A DNA stretch of 64,000 bases, from contig JAFQPG010000007.1 in the NCBI GenBank assembly GCA_017411835.1, positions 20,264-84,263 on the forward strand. The letters run 5' to 3'. Under the pieces are notes generated by a model. It had not been told where the DNA came from. It saw nothing but the letters and a program-made list of their open reading frames with translations, and did no database searches. Below are positions 16,510-24,289 of this stretch, piece by piece. The position numbers and the translations under genes were made by a program. Source of the stretch: Ruminococcus sp. (lineage in GTDB: Bacteria > Bacillota > Clostridia > Oscillospirales > Acutalibacteraceae). Numbering within the stretch: the first letter of the stretch is position 1; every line of letters starts with the position of its first letter.

Positions 16510-17571
16510 TTACACAAACATCATGTCAATTACATTAATATTGATTTCATTTTCAAACTTTTGCTCAAGCAAAAAGCCGTTTTCTACCAAATCTGATGAC
16601 ACATAAAGCTCAGTTTTATCTGCGTTTAGCATAATAAAGCTGTACATCTGACCGCTTTTATTTTTATGAGTTTTTAAGTAATCAAGCGTTTTGTCAACGC
16701 CCATCACATAAAACGCTGTAGACAACGCGTCGTTTTCCACCCCATCGTTACCGATAACAGTAACCGACGAAATGTCGCTTTGTGACGGCTTGCCTGTATA
16801 TGGACTTATAATATGGTGATATTTTTCACCGTTTTCTTCAAAAAAGCGTTGATACGCACCGCTTGTTACCGTGAAAGGGGTTTTCGTCTTAAAGGTTGCA
16901 AAAACCTCGCTTGTATCAGGATATTCAACCCCCAGCGTAAAATCATCAGAGTCGCTATTATTCGAATAAAGAATAATCATACCACCGAGGTTTATAAGCC
17001 CTCTTTCAACATTTTGCTCTTTGAGAATCGAGTAAAAGCGGTTGCCGATATATCCTTTTGCGATACCGCCCAAATCGATACTCATACCTTTTTTAAGGGT
17101 AACAAGATTTTCATCTACATTTATATCTTTATAATTTACATACTGTAATGCGTCATCTATTTCTATTTTTGTCGGCACTTTGTAGTCTTTAGAATCAAAG
17201 CCCCAAAGCTTTACGAGCGGGTAGACGGAAATATCAAAAGCGCCGTCGCAACTTTTCGAAATTTCACAAGCTGATTTTATAAGCTTAGCAGTTTCATTTT
17301 GTACCAAAACAGGCTTAGAGTCAGAATGGTTAATTTTATAGACATCAGAATTTTTGTCGGTTGCGCTCAAAAGCTTTTCAAGTCGCTTAATTTCGTCCTT
17401 ACATTTTTCTACGGTAGCGTCCGCTTTTTCTTTATCGCTATCGCTTACTTTGAAGGTGATTATGGTATCAAGCGCAAACATCTCGTCGCTTTTTTCGTAA
17501 GTGCGGGCACAAGAGCAAAGCAAAAGCAAAACAAAAACTACGCATAAAAAAATACTGCATATTCTTTTCAT
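16510..17571 (-). CDS. apbE: FAD:protein FMN transferase (ApbE), lipoprotein
   Basis: A 353-aa exported lipoprotein (lipobox LLCSC, Cys20) that uses FAD to attach FMN covalently to Ser/Thr of extracytoplasmic flavoproteins such as RnfG/NqrC. The family is recognised from 'MFALDTIITFKVSDS', 'CDGAFDISVYPLVKLWGF', 'SIDLGGIAKGYIGNR' near residue 165, 'INLGGMIILY', and the metal-binding 'GNDGVENDALSTAFYVMG' near 282. The gene start overlaps the end of the upstream GNAT gene by 4 nt (ATGA). No target flavoprotein is encoded in the window. Confidence 0.92.
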   Translation of the reverse strand: MKRICSIFLCVVFVLLLLCSCARTYEKSDEMFALDTIITFKVSDSDKEKADATVEKCKDEIKRLEKLLSATDKNSDVYKINHSDSKPVLVQNETAKLIKSACEISKSCDGAFDISVYPLVKLWGFDSKDYKVPTKIEIDDALQYVNYKDINVDENLVTLKKGMSIDLGGIAKGYIGNRFYSILKEQNVERGLINLGGMIILYSNNSDSDDFTLGVEYPDTSEVFATFKTKTPFTVTSGAYQRFFEENGEKYHHIISPYTGKPSQSDISSVTVIGNDGVENDALSTAFYVMGVDKTLDYLKTHKNKSGQMYSFIMLNADKTELYVSSDLVENGFLLEQKFENEININVIDMMFV

Positions 17572-18038
17572 ATGCCTTCTCCTTTTTCAAAGCACTCTTT
17601 GTTGTGCTTATCAATCACCATCTGCATATACGGCAAAGCTTCAAAACCCATTTGCTCATACAAACGCTTTGCTTTCTCGTTGTCTAGTTCTACCTCGAGT
17701 CTATATCTTGCAGCAGGGATATTTTTGAATAAAAACTCGAAAAACTTCTTGCCTATCCCCTTGTTTCTGTATTTTTCATCAACGTAGATTTCTTCAAGCG
17801 TTATCGAGATACCGCCTGCTTCCTGCGAAAAGGTTTTTGATAAAGACGCAAAACCGCAAGGCACACCATCATACTCAAAAATGTAGCAGAAAGCGTACTC
17901 ATCGCTACGCATAAATTCATCAAAAGCAAGCTTGTAGTTTTCTTTTGGAATCGGTGCATTTACTACATCAGATGAGTAAAATTTATCAATATAGTCGTAG
18001 TAAAGCTCGCGGTCGTTTTCTGTAATTTTTCGTATCAT
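17568..18038 (-). CDS. GNAT-family N-acetyltransferase
   Basis: A 156-aa acetyl-CoA-dependent acetyltransferase of unknown substrate. The GNAT core is clear: beta-4 'ITLEEIYVDEKYRNKGIGKK' with the Q/RxxGxG/A-like acetyl-CoA loop (RNKGIGKKF), followed by 'RLEVELDNEKAKRLYEQMGF', the usual end of the fold. The ATG at 18038 has GGAGCGTGAT upstream; a longer frame up to 18095 lacks a ribosome site. It is coupled to apbE by an ATGA overlap, though a functional link is not obvious. Confidence 0.85.
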   Translation of the reverse strand: MIRKITENDRELYYDYIDKFYSSDVVNAPIPKENYKLAFDEFMRSDEYAFCYIFEYDGVPCGFASLSKTFSQEAGGISITLEEIYVDEKYRNKGIGKKFFEFLFKNIPAARYRLEVELDNEKAKRLYEQMGFEALPYMQMVIDKHNKECFEKGEGI

Positions 18039-18111
18039 TTTATCACGCTCCAACGCTATTTTAACACATATATAAATAAAATAAAAGTACAACATTTAAC
18101 GCATTTTGCTC

Positions 18112-18140
18112 TTGTAGAGCTGATATATTTATGGTAAAAT
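18112..18140 (+). promoter_or_regulatory. Candidate sigma-A promoter for the 18205 lipoprotein operon
   Basis: TTGTAG (18112-18117), 17 nt, TAAAAT (18135-18140), about 65 nt before the lipoprotein start. Confidence 0.45.
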
Positions 18141-18204
18141 AATTGTGTATGCAATGCTTTTTTGATACATAAAAAACTATTATGACATATTTAAAGGTGA
18201 AAAA

Positions 18205-18669
18205 ATGAAAAAACTACTTACTGTTACTTTGATTATTATGCTGTGTGTACTGTGCACCTCTTGCGCTTTTACTACAACACAGGAGCCTACAGAGGATATC
18301 TCTACCCATACAATTCCGCCGACACAAGATCAGACCGTTGCTGAGGAATGGGCTGAAATCGACTGCGACATCAAACTTTTAGACGCTGATGGCAATACAG
18401 TAGTCGGCTTTGATGATTTTGAAACCTTCACGCTTTCGGGCACAAACGACGATGATAGCTGTATCAAAGTAAAGCTTAGCGAAACTGCAACGCAAATGCT
18501 TTGTAGTTTACCAGAACCTACTCAGCTTTACATCTACATATCTGACGAGAAAATCGCGCCTGTCAACATCGACCCCGCTACCTTTAACGGTGAGATTGCT
18601 TTTGGTAGTGATTTGAGCTTTGACAAACTGTGCGAGCTTGCTACCGCTATAAGAGGTCTTTTTAACTGA
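18205..18669 (+). CDS. Lipoprotein with SecD P1-head-like domain
   Basis: A 154-aa lipoprotein (lipobox LCTSC, Cys20) with a Thr/Pro-rich linker and one domain from about residue 50. The pattern 'IKVKLSETATQML ... LYIYISDEKIAPVNI ... GEIAFGSDLSFDKLCELATA' follows the P1 head subdomain of SecD (acidic/hydroxylated strand, 'lxIylDgevisaP', 'tGxfsfeeakelaxxlr'). SecD itself uses this domain to help pull exported proteins across the membrane. Here it stands alone, without membrane segments, so the role is unknown. AAAGGTG precedes the ATG. A 28-nt gap separates it from the O-antigen-ligase-like gene, so the two may be co-transcribed. Confidence 0.65.
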   Translation: MKKLLTVTLIIMLCVLCTSCAFTTTQEPTEDISTHTIPPTQDQTVAEEWAEIDCDIKLLDADGNTVVGFDDFETFTLSGTNDDDSCIKVKLSETATQMLCSLPEPTQLYIYISDEKIAPVNIDPATFNGEIAFGSDLSFDKLCELATAIRGLFN

Positions 18670-18697
18670 ACATAAAACTCAAACCTGAGGTTTTTAT

Positions 18698-20290
18698 ATG
18701 ACAAATTCTAATGTGACTATTGAGAAAAAGTCTACATACAATATGCGAAATGCGATAGTAAACTACTATCTGTTTGTTATGTTCACCTTTTTCGAATTTT
18801 TTTTGACAAATCAATATGCAAGAGCAAGAACAGATAAATTCATTCTATTTATCTGTCTTACATCTGCTTTGGTAATCGCAGTAATCGGTATATCTATCGC
18901 ATACGCCGGCGAGAAAAAAGCTCAGGCAGAAAACATAGTTGTCGAGCAAAAACCGTTTTTTAAGTTTTCTTTAACCGACTATGCTTTTCTGAGTTTCTTA
19001 TTCTGCGCAGTAATTTCTACTCTTATAAGCGACTACAAGCTTGACTCGCTTTTGGGTAGTGCAGGCAGAGATAACGGACTTGTACTGCTACTTTTATACA
19101 CCGCAGTCTACTTTATCATTTCAAGATTTTACTACTTTAAAAACTACGTGCTTTGTGCATTTTTAGTTTTCGGTTGTATCATCTCTTTACTTGCGATTTT
19201 GCACTTTTTCTACATCGACCCTATCGGTATTATGAACGGATATTCGCATGATGTTGTCGTAGACTTTGGTACAACCATCGGTAACAAAAACACGATAGCA
19301 AGCTATATGTGTATTTTCCTGCCATTTTCGATTATGATGTTTGTTGTGCAGAAAAACCGCTCGGTGCTTGTACTTTCTGCTATATCCATTGCGTTTGCTT
19401 ACTGTGGCTTACTTGTTGCAGGTTCAAACAGCGGATATATCGGTCTTTTTGCGATGCTGTTCTTTATGCTACTTGTTTGTATAAGAAAGCTTCATCTACT
19501 CAAAAAGCTGATGCTCGCGCTTTCTGTTATGTTTTTGTCGGGCTTGTTGCTACGACTTTTCTCGCTTGTTATGGACGACAACTCCAAAGGCTTCGAGCAA
19601 ATCGGAAAAGCACTCGTATATAGCAACTACACTTATATATTAATCGGTGCACTTGTTTTAATTACCGCTATTCTTTTATTTATTCCTGAAAAAGCACAGG
19701 ATAAATGGCCGAAAAACACGCTGTCTGCGATTGTCATTTTATTTGGTTGTTTCGCGCTTTGTGTTTGTTCGTATATGTTTTATAAATACACCTTTGTCGA
19801 CACTACCTCCGACATCGGTGCACTTTCACAGATTTTCCGCTTTAACGACAGATGGGGTACTCACCGAGGCTTTATGTGGATAAACGGTGTAAAAGATTTC
19901 TTTAATTTTGATTTTGCACACATTCTTTTTGGAAGCGGTTGCGACACCTTCTACCACGTTTTTGAGCCTCATTTTGCAGAGCTTTTTACCCGCTTTGGCA
20001 ACAGCTCTACCGACTGCATACACTCTGAGTATTTAAACTACCTTATAACGCAGGGTGTACTCGGACTTTTGTCGTACCTTACGATTATTATTTCCACGAT
20101 TATAAGAGCACTTAAAACCTCACGCAAAAACCCTCTTGTGCTTGTATTTGTTTTCCCTGTTATCGCTTACTGTGCACAAGCAATCGTAAATATCTACCAA
20201 CCGATTACAACCCCGTTTTTGATTATATTCATCGCTTTAAGCGAATGCTTATCAAGAGAATCAAATTCAGTTAATATAATAAGCGACTAA
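18698..20290 (+). CDS. O-antigen ligase/polymerase-family membrane protein
   Basis: A 530-aa protein with about 12 membrane segments, and the Wzy_C (PF04932) core around residues 200-460. The large extracytoplasmic loop (about 370-440) holds 'RFNDRWGTHRGFMWINGVKD' and 'SSTDCIHSEYLNYLITQGVL', which correspond to the R...H catalytic pattern of O-antigen ligases and polymerases. In Gram-positive bacteria such proteins polymerise or transfer surface polysaccharide. No glycosyltransferase cluster is nearby, so the substrate is unknown. TGAGGT lies 6 nt before the ATG. Confidence 0.85.
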   Translation: MTNSNVTIEKKSTYNMRNAIVNYYLFVMFTFFEFFLTNQYARARTDKFILFICLTSALVIAVIGISIAYAGEKKAQAENIVVEQKPFFKFSLTDYAFLSFLFCAVISTLISDYKLDSLLGSAGRDNGLVLLLLYTAVYFIISRFYYFKNYVLCAFLVFGCIISLLAILHFFYIDPIGIMNGYSHDVVVDFGTTIGNKNTIASYMCIFLPFSIMMFVVQKNRSVLVLSAISIAFAYCGLLVAGSNSGYIGLFAMLFFMLLVCIRKLHLLKKLMLALSVMFLSGLLLRLFSLVMDDNSKGFEQIGKALVYSNYTYILIGALVLITAILLFIPEKAQDKWPKNTLSAIVILFGCFALCVCSYMFYKYTFVDTTSDIGALSQIFRFNDRWGTHRGFMWINGVKDFFNFDFAHILFGSGCDTFYHVFEPHFAELFTRFGNSSTDCIHSEYLNYLITQGVLGLLSYLTIIISTIIRALKTSRKNPLVLVFVFPVIAYCAQAIVNIYQPITTPFLIIFIALSECLSRESNSVNIISD

Positions 20291-20301
20291 AAAGCACACA
20301 T

Positions 20302-20334
20302 AAAAAGCCAACTCTTTATGAGTTGGCTTTTTTT
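20302..20334 (+). terminator. Bidirectional terminator
   Basis: Stem AAAAGCCAACTC/GAGTTGGCTTTT with a 5-nt loop, A-rich before and T-rich after. It lies between the convergent O-antigen-ligase-like gene and the DUF896 gene, and overlaps the DUF896 stop codon. Confidence 0.85.
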
Positions 20335-20551
20335 ATTTCTTATTCTTTTTTTGTAACTGTGTAAGCGGGATTACCGTTCCATCAGGAAGTTTTACGTCAA
20401 CATTAGAAAGCTGAGTTTTGAATTTGCTTCTAAACTGTACTCGGTACTCTTCTCTAAGCTTTTGCTGGAGCTCTTTTTCTTCTTTTGTAAGTCCCTGCTC
20501 CTTTTCTTTTTTTGCAAGTGCGTTTATCTTTACAAGTAAATCTTCAGTCAT
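20333..20551 (-). CDS. DUF896 (YnzC) family protein
   Basis: A 72-aa basic/helical protein with the characteristic 'INALAKKEKEQGLTKEEKEL' helix-turn-helix hairpin and 'LREEYRVQFRSKFKTQL', ending in a Lys-rich tail. The family (B. subtilis YnzC) is small and widespread in Firmicutes. Its molecular role is not known, although ynzC lies in an SOS-induced operon in Bacillus. It is the last gene of the leftward alr-polA-tsaD-ruvX run, 10 nt after ruvX. Confidence 0.88.
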   Translation of the reverse strand: MTEDLLVKINALAKKEKEQGLTKEEKELQQKLREEYRVQFRSKFKTQLSNVDVKLPDGTVIPLTQLQKKNKK

Positions 20552-20561
20552 ATTATCCCTC

Positions 20562-20972
20562 TTATCTGTTTTTATCTAAATAGTCCTGCAATATAATAGA
20601 CGCCGCTACTATATCGACCTGTGCTTTACGCTTTTTGCCCTTTACGTCGCGGTTGCTTAAATAATTGTGCGCTGTAATGGTCGTGCCTCTCTCGTCCTGC
20701 ATAACCGTTTTTATGCCTGTAACTTCATTAAGCTTGCTCGCAAACTCTCGCGCCGACTTTGCGCTGTCGCCCTCGCTACCGTCCATATTTTTCGGAAGCC
20801 CGACGACTACGAGCTCTGCTTTATTTTCTTTTACTGCGACTGCTACCTTTTCTAAAATTTTAGCAGGACTTTTTTCTTCTATCATCATAAGCGGTGATGC
20901 TAAGAAGCCTGTTTTATCGCTGATTGCAAGTCCGGTTCTGGCTTTGCCTAAATCAACAGAAATAATAATCAT
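20562..20972 (-). CDS. ruvX: RuvX/YqgF-family pre-16S rRNA nuclease
   Basis: A 136-aa RNase H-fold protein (YqgF). The family has been described as a Holliday-junction resolvase homologue, and in E. coli it takes part in maturation of the 16S rRNA 5' end. Acidic residues are seen in 'ISVDLGKARTGLAISD' (start), 'LVVVGLPKNMDGSEGDSA' (middle) and 'MQDERGTTITA'. The C-terminal 'KAQVDIVAASIILQDYLD' carries the last Asp. AGGAG lies 6 nt before the ATG. The upstream gene ends 17 nt before it. Confidence 0.92.
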   Translation of the reverse strand: MIIISVDLGKARTGLAISDKTGFLASPLMMIEEKSPAKILEKVAVAVKENKAELVVVGLPKNMDGSEGDSAKSAREFASKLNEVTGIKTVMQDERGTTITAHNYLSNRDVKGKKRKAQVDIVAASIILQDYLDKNR

Positions 20973-20989
20973 ACTTTTCTCCTGTAGGT

Positions 20990-22324
20990 TTATACATAAT
21001 CTAATACAACCGTCACAACAGACAGACTCTCTTTTTTGTAAAGCGAAAGACTGCTTGTATCGATTGAATAATCGCTTAAACTTTCGTTCACCGTACTGAT
21101 ATAGTTAAAGAAATACTGTGGGTACGAATAAAAAAGACTGTCTACTGCGTAGTCGTAGGTGAACTCGTCAGGGTCGATATAAAAATGGAAGTAGTCTTCC
21201 TTGTCGGTTGCGGCTTTTAACAGGCTGTTTACAACCTCTTTGCCGTCGTAATTTGTAAGATGTGCGCTCTTTCTTACGTAATAATTAAACGCTGTGTTGT
21301 CGCATTTTGGAATATAAAAATTAGAAGTAAGCGCGTTTAAATCGCCGTCGCCGTTGATTTGTTCATCGGTCATTTCGCTTGCAATGGCTGAAAACTCGTG
21401 GTCTTTCTTTAACTGCTTTTCATTTATATTAAAGTAGTCATACATAAACGCCTTATCTTCTATATCGTCCCACGTAGTATCGACATAGTACCAGTCACCA
21501 TCAAGCACAACAGCACTCCACATATGAAGCTCATCCTGACTTGTGCCAATCAGATTAATACATCTGATACCAACGCCATTGCACAAAAGCTCAAATGCAC
21601 GAGAATAGCCCTCGCACACCGCAACCCCGTTTACAAGCGCGCCGTAAGCATCAAAGGCATCGGTCTTTTCGTAGTTTTCCTGCGATGTAAAATCAACGCT
21701 CTCGTCATACTCGCAGTTTTTAAGTATATAATCGTGAATTTCAAGCTCACGCGCAAATTCGCTCATATCAGAGTCAAGCGAAAGATAAAAGTCGTTGACC
21801 TTTTCCTTGAGCTCTTTCATACGTAAAGCAAGCTCATCCGGTGAATAACGCGAGTAAAGCTGAACTGCTGTGTAATTATACTCGCTATGGAGTAAAAAGC
21901 CGAAGGTAGACGACAGCCAGAAAATCTGAGGGTTGTCGTCGGTAAGCGCTTTTATGGTAAGTCTTACCTGTGCTTCGCTTAAATTAGATTCTTCTAAAAC
22001 CGCCTGCTTTGTTTTATACTCGCCGTTTTCTCCTGCTTGCGGGTAAACATAGTACACGTTCTGATAAAGCAAGTCGTAAAGTGCACGCATCTTATCGTTT
22101 TCAAGCAGGTCGTATGAGTCTTTATTCTTATATGGCGTGTAGTGTTCTGAATAAGTAAAATCGCTTATATCCATTTGAGTATAGCCAAGGGAAATATCCT
22201 CAACAATGCCATATTGCGGTTTAAAAAGTGACGATATGGTATCTATCATAGAGCACGAGCATAACGACAAGCAAAGCACTAAGCACAACATTAATGATGT
22301 AATTTTAATAATCTTATTTTTCAT
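20990..22324 (-). CDS. Lipoprotein with transglutaminase-like domain
   Basis: A 444-aa exported lipoprotein (lipobox SLCSC, Cys24). The central domain has the papain-like transglutaminase triad: Cys in 'GVAVCEGYSRAFELL', His in 'ELHMWSAVVLDGDWYYV', and Asp in 'DTTWDD'. Bacterial proteins with this core usually act as proteases or cross-linkers at the surface. N-terminal (about 40-150) and C-terminal (330-444) regions are unrecognised. It lies between tsaD and ruvX in a run of housekeeping genes and may be transcribed with them. Confidence 0.85.
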   Translation of the reverse strand: MKNKIIKITSLMLCLVLCLSLCSCSMIDTISSLFKPQYGIVEDISLGYTQMDISDFTYSEHYTPYKNKDSYDLLENDKMRALYDLLYQNVYYVYPQAGENGEYKTKQAVLEESNLSEAQVRLTIKALTDDNPQIFWLSSTFGFLLHSEYNYTAVQLYSRYSPDELALRMKELKEKVNDFYLSLDSDMSEFARELEIHDYILKNCEYDESVDFTSQENYEKTDAFDAYGALVNGVAVCEGYSRAFELLCNGVGIRCINLIGTSQDELHMWSAVVLDGDWYYVDTTWDDIEDKAFMYDYFNINEKQLKKDHEFSAIASEMTDEQINGDGDLNALTSNFYIPKCDNTAFNYYVRKSAHLTNYDGKEVVNSLLKAATDKEDYFHFYIDPDEFTYDYAVDSLFYSYPQYFFNYISTVNESLSDYSIDTSSLSLYKKESLSVVTVVLDYV

Positions 22325-22364
22325 ATCGTCACCCCTTTCTATAATATCAGTTTAATACTTAAAA

Positions 22365-23378
22365 TTATTCTCTGTAGTCAATCGGTAAGGTTGCAACCGC
22401 GTTTAAATCAAGCGGTGCAATATTACCCGATAAATATTCATAGTAGCCTTGCGAACCAACCATCGCGGCATTGTCACCACAAAGAGAAAGCTGTGGCATA
22501 TAAAGCTTGAAGTTGTTTTCCTTACACTCTTTTTCAAGCTCTTTTCTCAAAAGCGAGTTTGCCGACACACCGCCTGCAGTAACAAGGGTATTAACGCCTA
22601 AATCCTTTGCGGCTTTGATGAAATTGTCAACAAGACAACGTACAACTGCTTTTCTAAAGCTTGCGCAAACGTCCTCTTTTGGCACTTCTTCGCCTTTTTG
22701 CTCAAGGTTGTGGATAATATTAATCACCGCAGTTTTAAGTCCCGAAAAAGAGAAGTCGTACGGTGCATCGTCGACCTTAGGACGCGGAAGCGAAAAGGCA
22801 TCAGGGTTTCCGTTTTCAGCGATTTTGTCAAGCATAATTCCGCCCGGATAAGGTATGCCCATTGTACGAGCCGCTTTGTCAAACGCTTCGCCTGCGGCGT
22901 CGTCGCGGGTGCGACCAATAATTCTCATTTTTGTATAGCTTTCAACCATAACGATGTGGCTGTGTCCGCCAGACACGACTAAGCACAAAAACGGCGGTTT
23001 TAATTCTTTATGCGAAATATAATTAGCGGCGATATGGGAACGCAAATGATGCACAGGCAAAAGCGGTTTTTTAGTCGCAAGAGAAAGTCCCTTAGCAAAA
23101 TTCACGCCGACAAGCAACGCTCCGATAAGACCGGGTGCGTGAGTAACCGCGATTGCATCGATATCTTCTAGAGTAGTACCTGCGTTTTTCAAAGCTTCGT
23201 TTACTACGCCGCATATTGACTCTGCGTGTCTTCGAGAAGCGATTTCAGGCACAACACCGCCGTAGAGCTTGTGTTCTTCAACCTGCGATGCGATAACCGA
23301 CGAAAGCACTTCCCTGCCGTCTTGTATGACCGCCGCGGCTGTTTCGTCACAACTGCTTTCAATAGATAAAATCTTCAT
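22365..23378 (-). CDS. tsaD: tRNA N6-adenosine threonylcarbamoyltransferase
   Basis: A 337-aa ASKHA-fold enzyme that, with TsaB and TsaE, transfers threonylcarbamoyl from TC-AMP to A37 of ANN-decoding tRNAs. It starts 'MKILSIESSCDETAAAV'. Metal ligands His111 and His115 are in 'HHLRSH'. 'VVSGGHSHIVMV' and 'TAGGVSANSLLR' form the nucleotide site, and a late Asp lies in 'LCGDNAAMVG'. ATG 23378 has GAGGAAA upstream, while a TTG 12 nt earlier lacks a ribosome site. It is next to rimI, as in many Firmicutes. tsaB and tsaE are not in the window. Confidence 0.96.
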   Translation of the reverse strand: MKILSIESSCDETAAAVIQDGREVLSSVIASQVEEHKLYGGVVPEIASRRHAESICGVVNEALKNAGTTLEDIDAIAVTHAPGLIGALLVGVNFAKGLSLATKKPLLPVHHLRSHIAANYISHKELKPPFLCLVVSGGHSHIVMVESYTKMRIIGRTRDDAAGEAFDKAARTMGIPYPGGIMLDKIAENGNPDAFSLPRPKVDDAPYDFSFSGLKTAVINIIHNLEQKGEEVPKEDVCASFRKAVVRCLVDNFIKAAKDLGVNTLVTAGGVSANSLLRKELEKECKENNFKLYMPQLSLCGDNAAMVGSQGYYEYLSGNIAPLDLNAVATLPIDYRE

Positions 23379-23392
23379 ACTTTTCCTCAAAT

Positions 23393-23827
23393 TTAAAAAT
23401 ATTTAGTCATCAATATTGCATCTTCTTGGGGCTTTGTGTAGTAGTTTTTTCTTAACGCTACGGTTTCAAAGCCCGACTTTTTGTAAAAGGCTATTGCATT
23501 TTCGTTAGATGCTCTTACTTCAAGCGTAATAAAGCTTAAGTTTTTTTCCTTTGCTTTTTCGCACAGATGAGAAAAAAGCAAATTCGCAACACCTTTTCTG
23601 CGATGTGCTGAATCAACCGCAATATCGAGTAAGCTACCCTCGTCAAGCACAGTAGACATCAAGGCATAGCCGAGAACATCGTCGTTTTCCTCTACAACAA
23701 AAGCAAAAGACGAGTCTTTTTCAAGCTCTGATAAAAAGCTCTCTTTACTCCATGGGTGAGTAAAGCTGTTTTGCTCGATTTTTAATACAGAGTCTAAATG
23801 CTCTTTAGTCATTTTTAAAATCTTCAT
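23393..23827 (-). CDS. rimI: Ribosomal-protein-alanine N-acetyltransferase RimI
   Basis: A 144-aa GNAT enzyme expected to acetylate the N-terminal alanine of ribosomal protein S18. The fold is clear: 'VLDEGSLLDIAVDSAHRRKG' with the acetyl-CoA loop RRKGVANLL, then 'FITLEVRASNENAIAFYKKS', which contains the E/N substrate-side residues typical of RimI. It overlaps the phosphatase gene by 4 nt (ATGA) and is followed 14 nt later by tsaD, the classic rimI-tsaD arrangement. Confidence 0.9.
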   Translation of the reverse strand: MKILKMTKEHLDSVLKIEQNSFTHPWSKESFLSELEKDSSFAFVVEENDDVLGYALMSTVLDEGSLLDIAVDSAHRRKGVANLLFSHLCEKAKEKNLSFITLEVRASNENAIAFYKKSGFETVALRKNYYTKPQEDAILMTKYF

Positions 23828-24273
23828 AGCGTTTTTATCAGCTCGTTTATTGCATCAGTTAAGTCCTGAGCACATTTTTTGTAGGTATTCAAATCGCCTC
23901 CGTACGGGTCAGCGATACCCACCTGTAAATCGTATTTATCTTTTTGTGGCTTTTGCAGTACCTTTACCATTTTTGCAGGTACACCCAAGCTTTCCACCAA
24001 GGTCGCTTGGTCAAAATTCATAGTCACAAAAAGGTCGTAGTCATTAAGCTTTAGGTTAGGTAAAAATCTTGTTTTGTGCTCGCTTATATCAAGCCCGAGT
24101 AAAGCCATAGCATCAACTGCATGCTTTTTGGCACTCAAGCCGTCTATAGTCGCAACGCCTGCAGACGACGCTTGAAAATCAAGATTTTTGTCAGCACAGA
24201 TTTTGTTAAAAATCGCCTGTGCCATTGGGGAGCGACAGGTGTTACCTGTGCATATAAAAAGTACATTCTTCAT
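23824..24273 (-). CDS. Low-molecular-weight protein Tyr/Arg phosphatase
   Basis: A 149-aa LMW-PTP fold phosphatase. The P-loop C8-TGNTC-R14-S is intact at the N-terminus, and the general-acid Asp is in 'GIADPYGGDL' near residue 119. Firmicute relatives act on phosphotyrosine (Wzb/YwqE-like partners) or phosphoarginine (YwlE). A Thr follows the catalytic Cys+1 region (CTGNTC), as in YwlE, but that alone does not prove phosphoarginine specificity. It lies 16 nt after polA and overlaps rimI. Confidence 0.88.
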   Translation of the reverse strand: MKNVLFICTGNTCRSPMAQAIFNKICADKNLDFQASSAGVATIDGLSAKKHAVDAMALLGLDISEHKTRFLPNLKLNDYDLFVTMNFDQATLVESLGVPAKMVKVLQKPQKDKYDLQVGIADPYGGDLNTYKKCAQDLTDAINELIKTL

Positions 24274-24289
24274 AGTTTATTCCTTTAAA

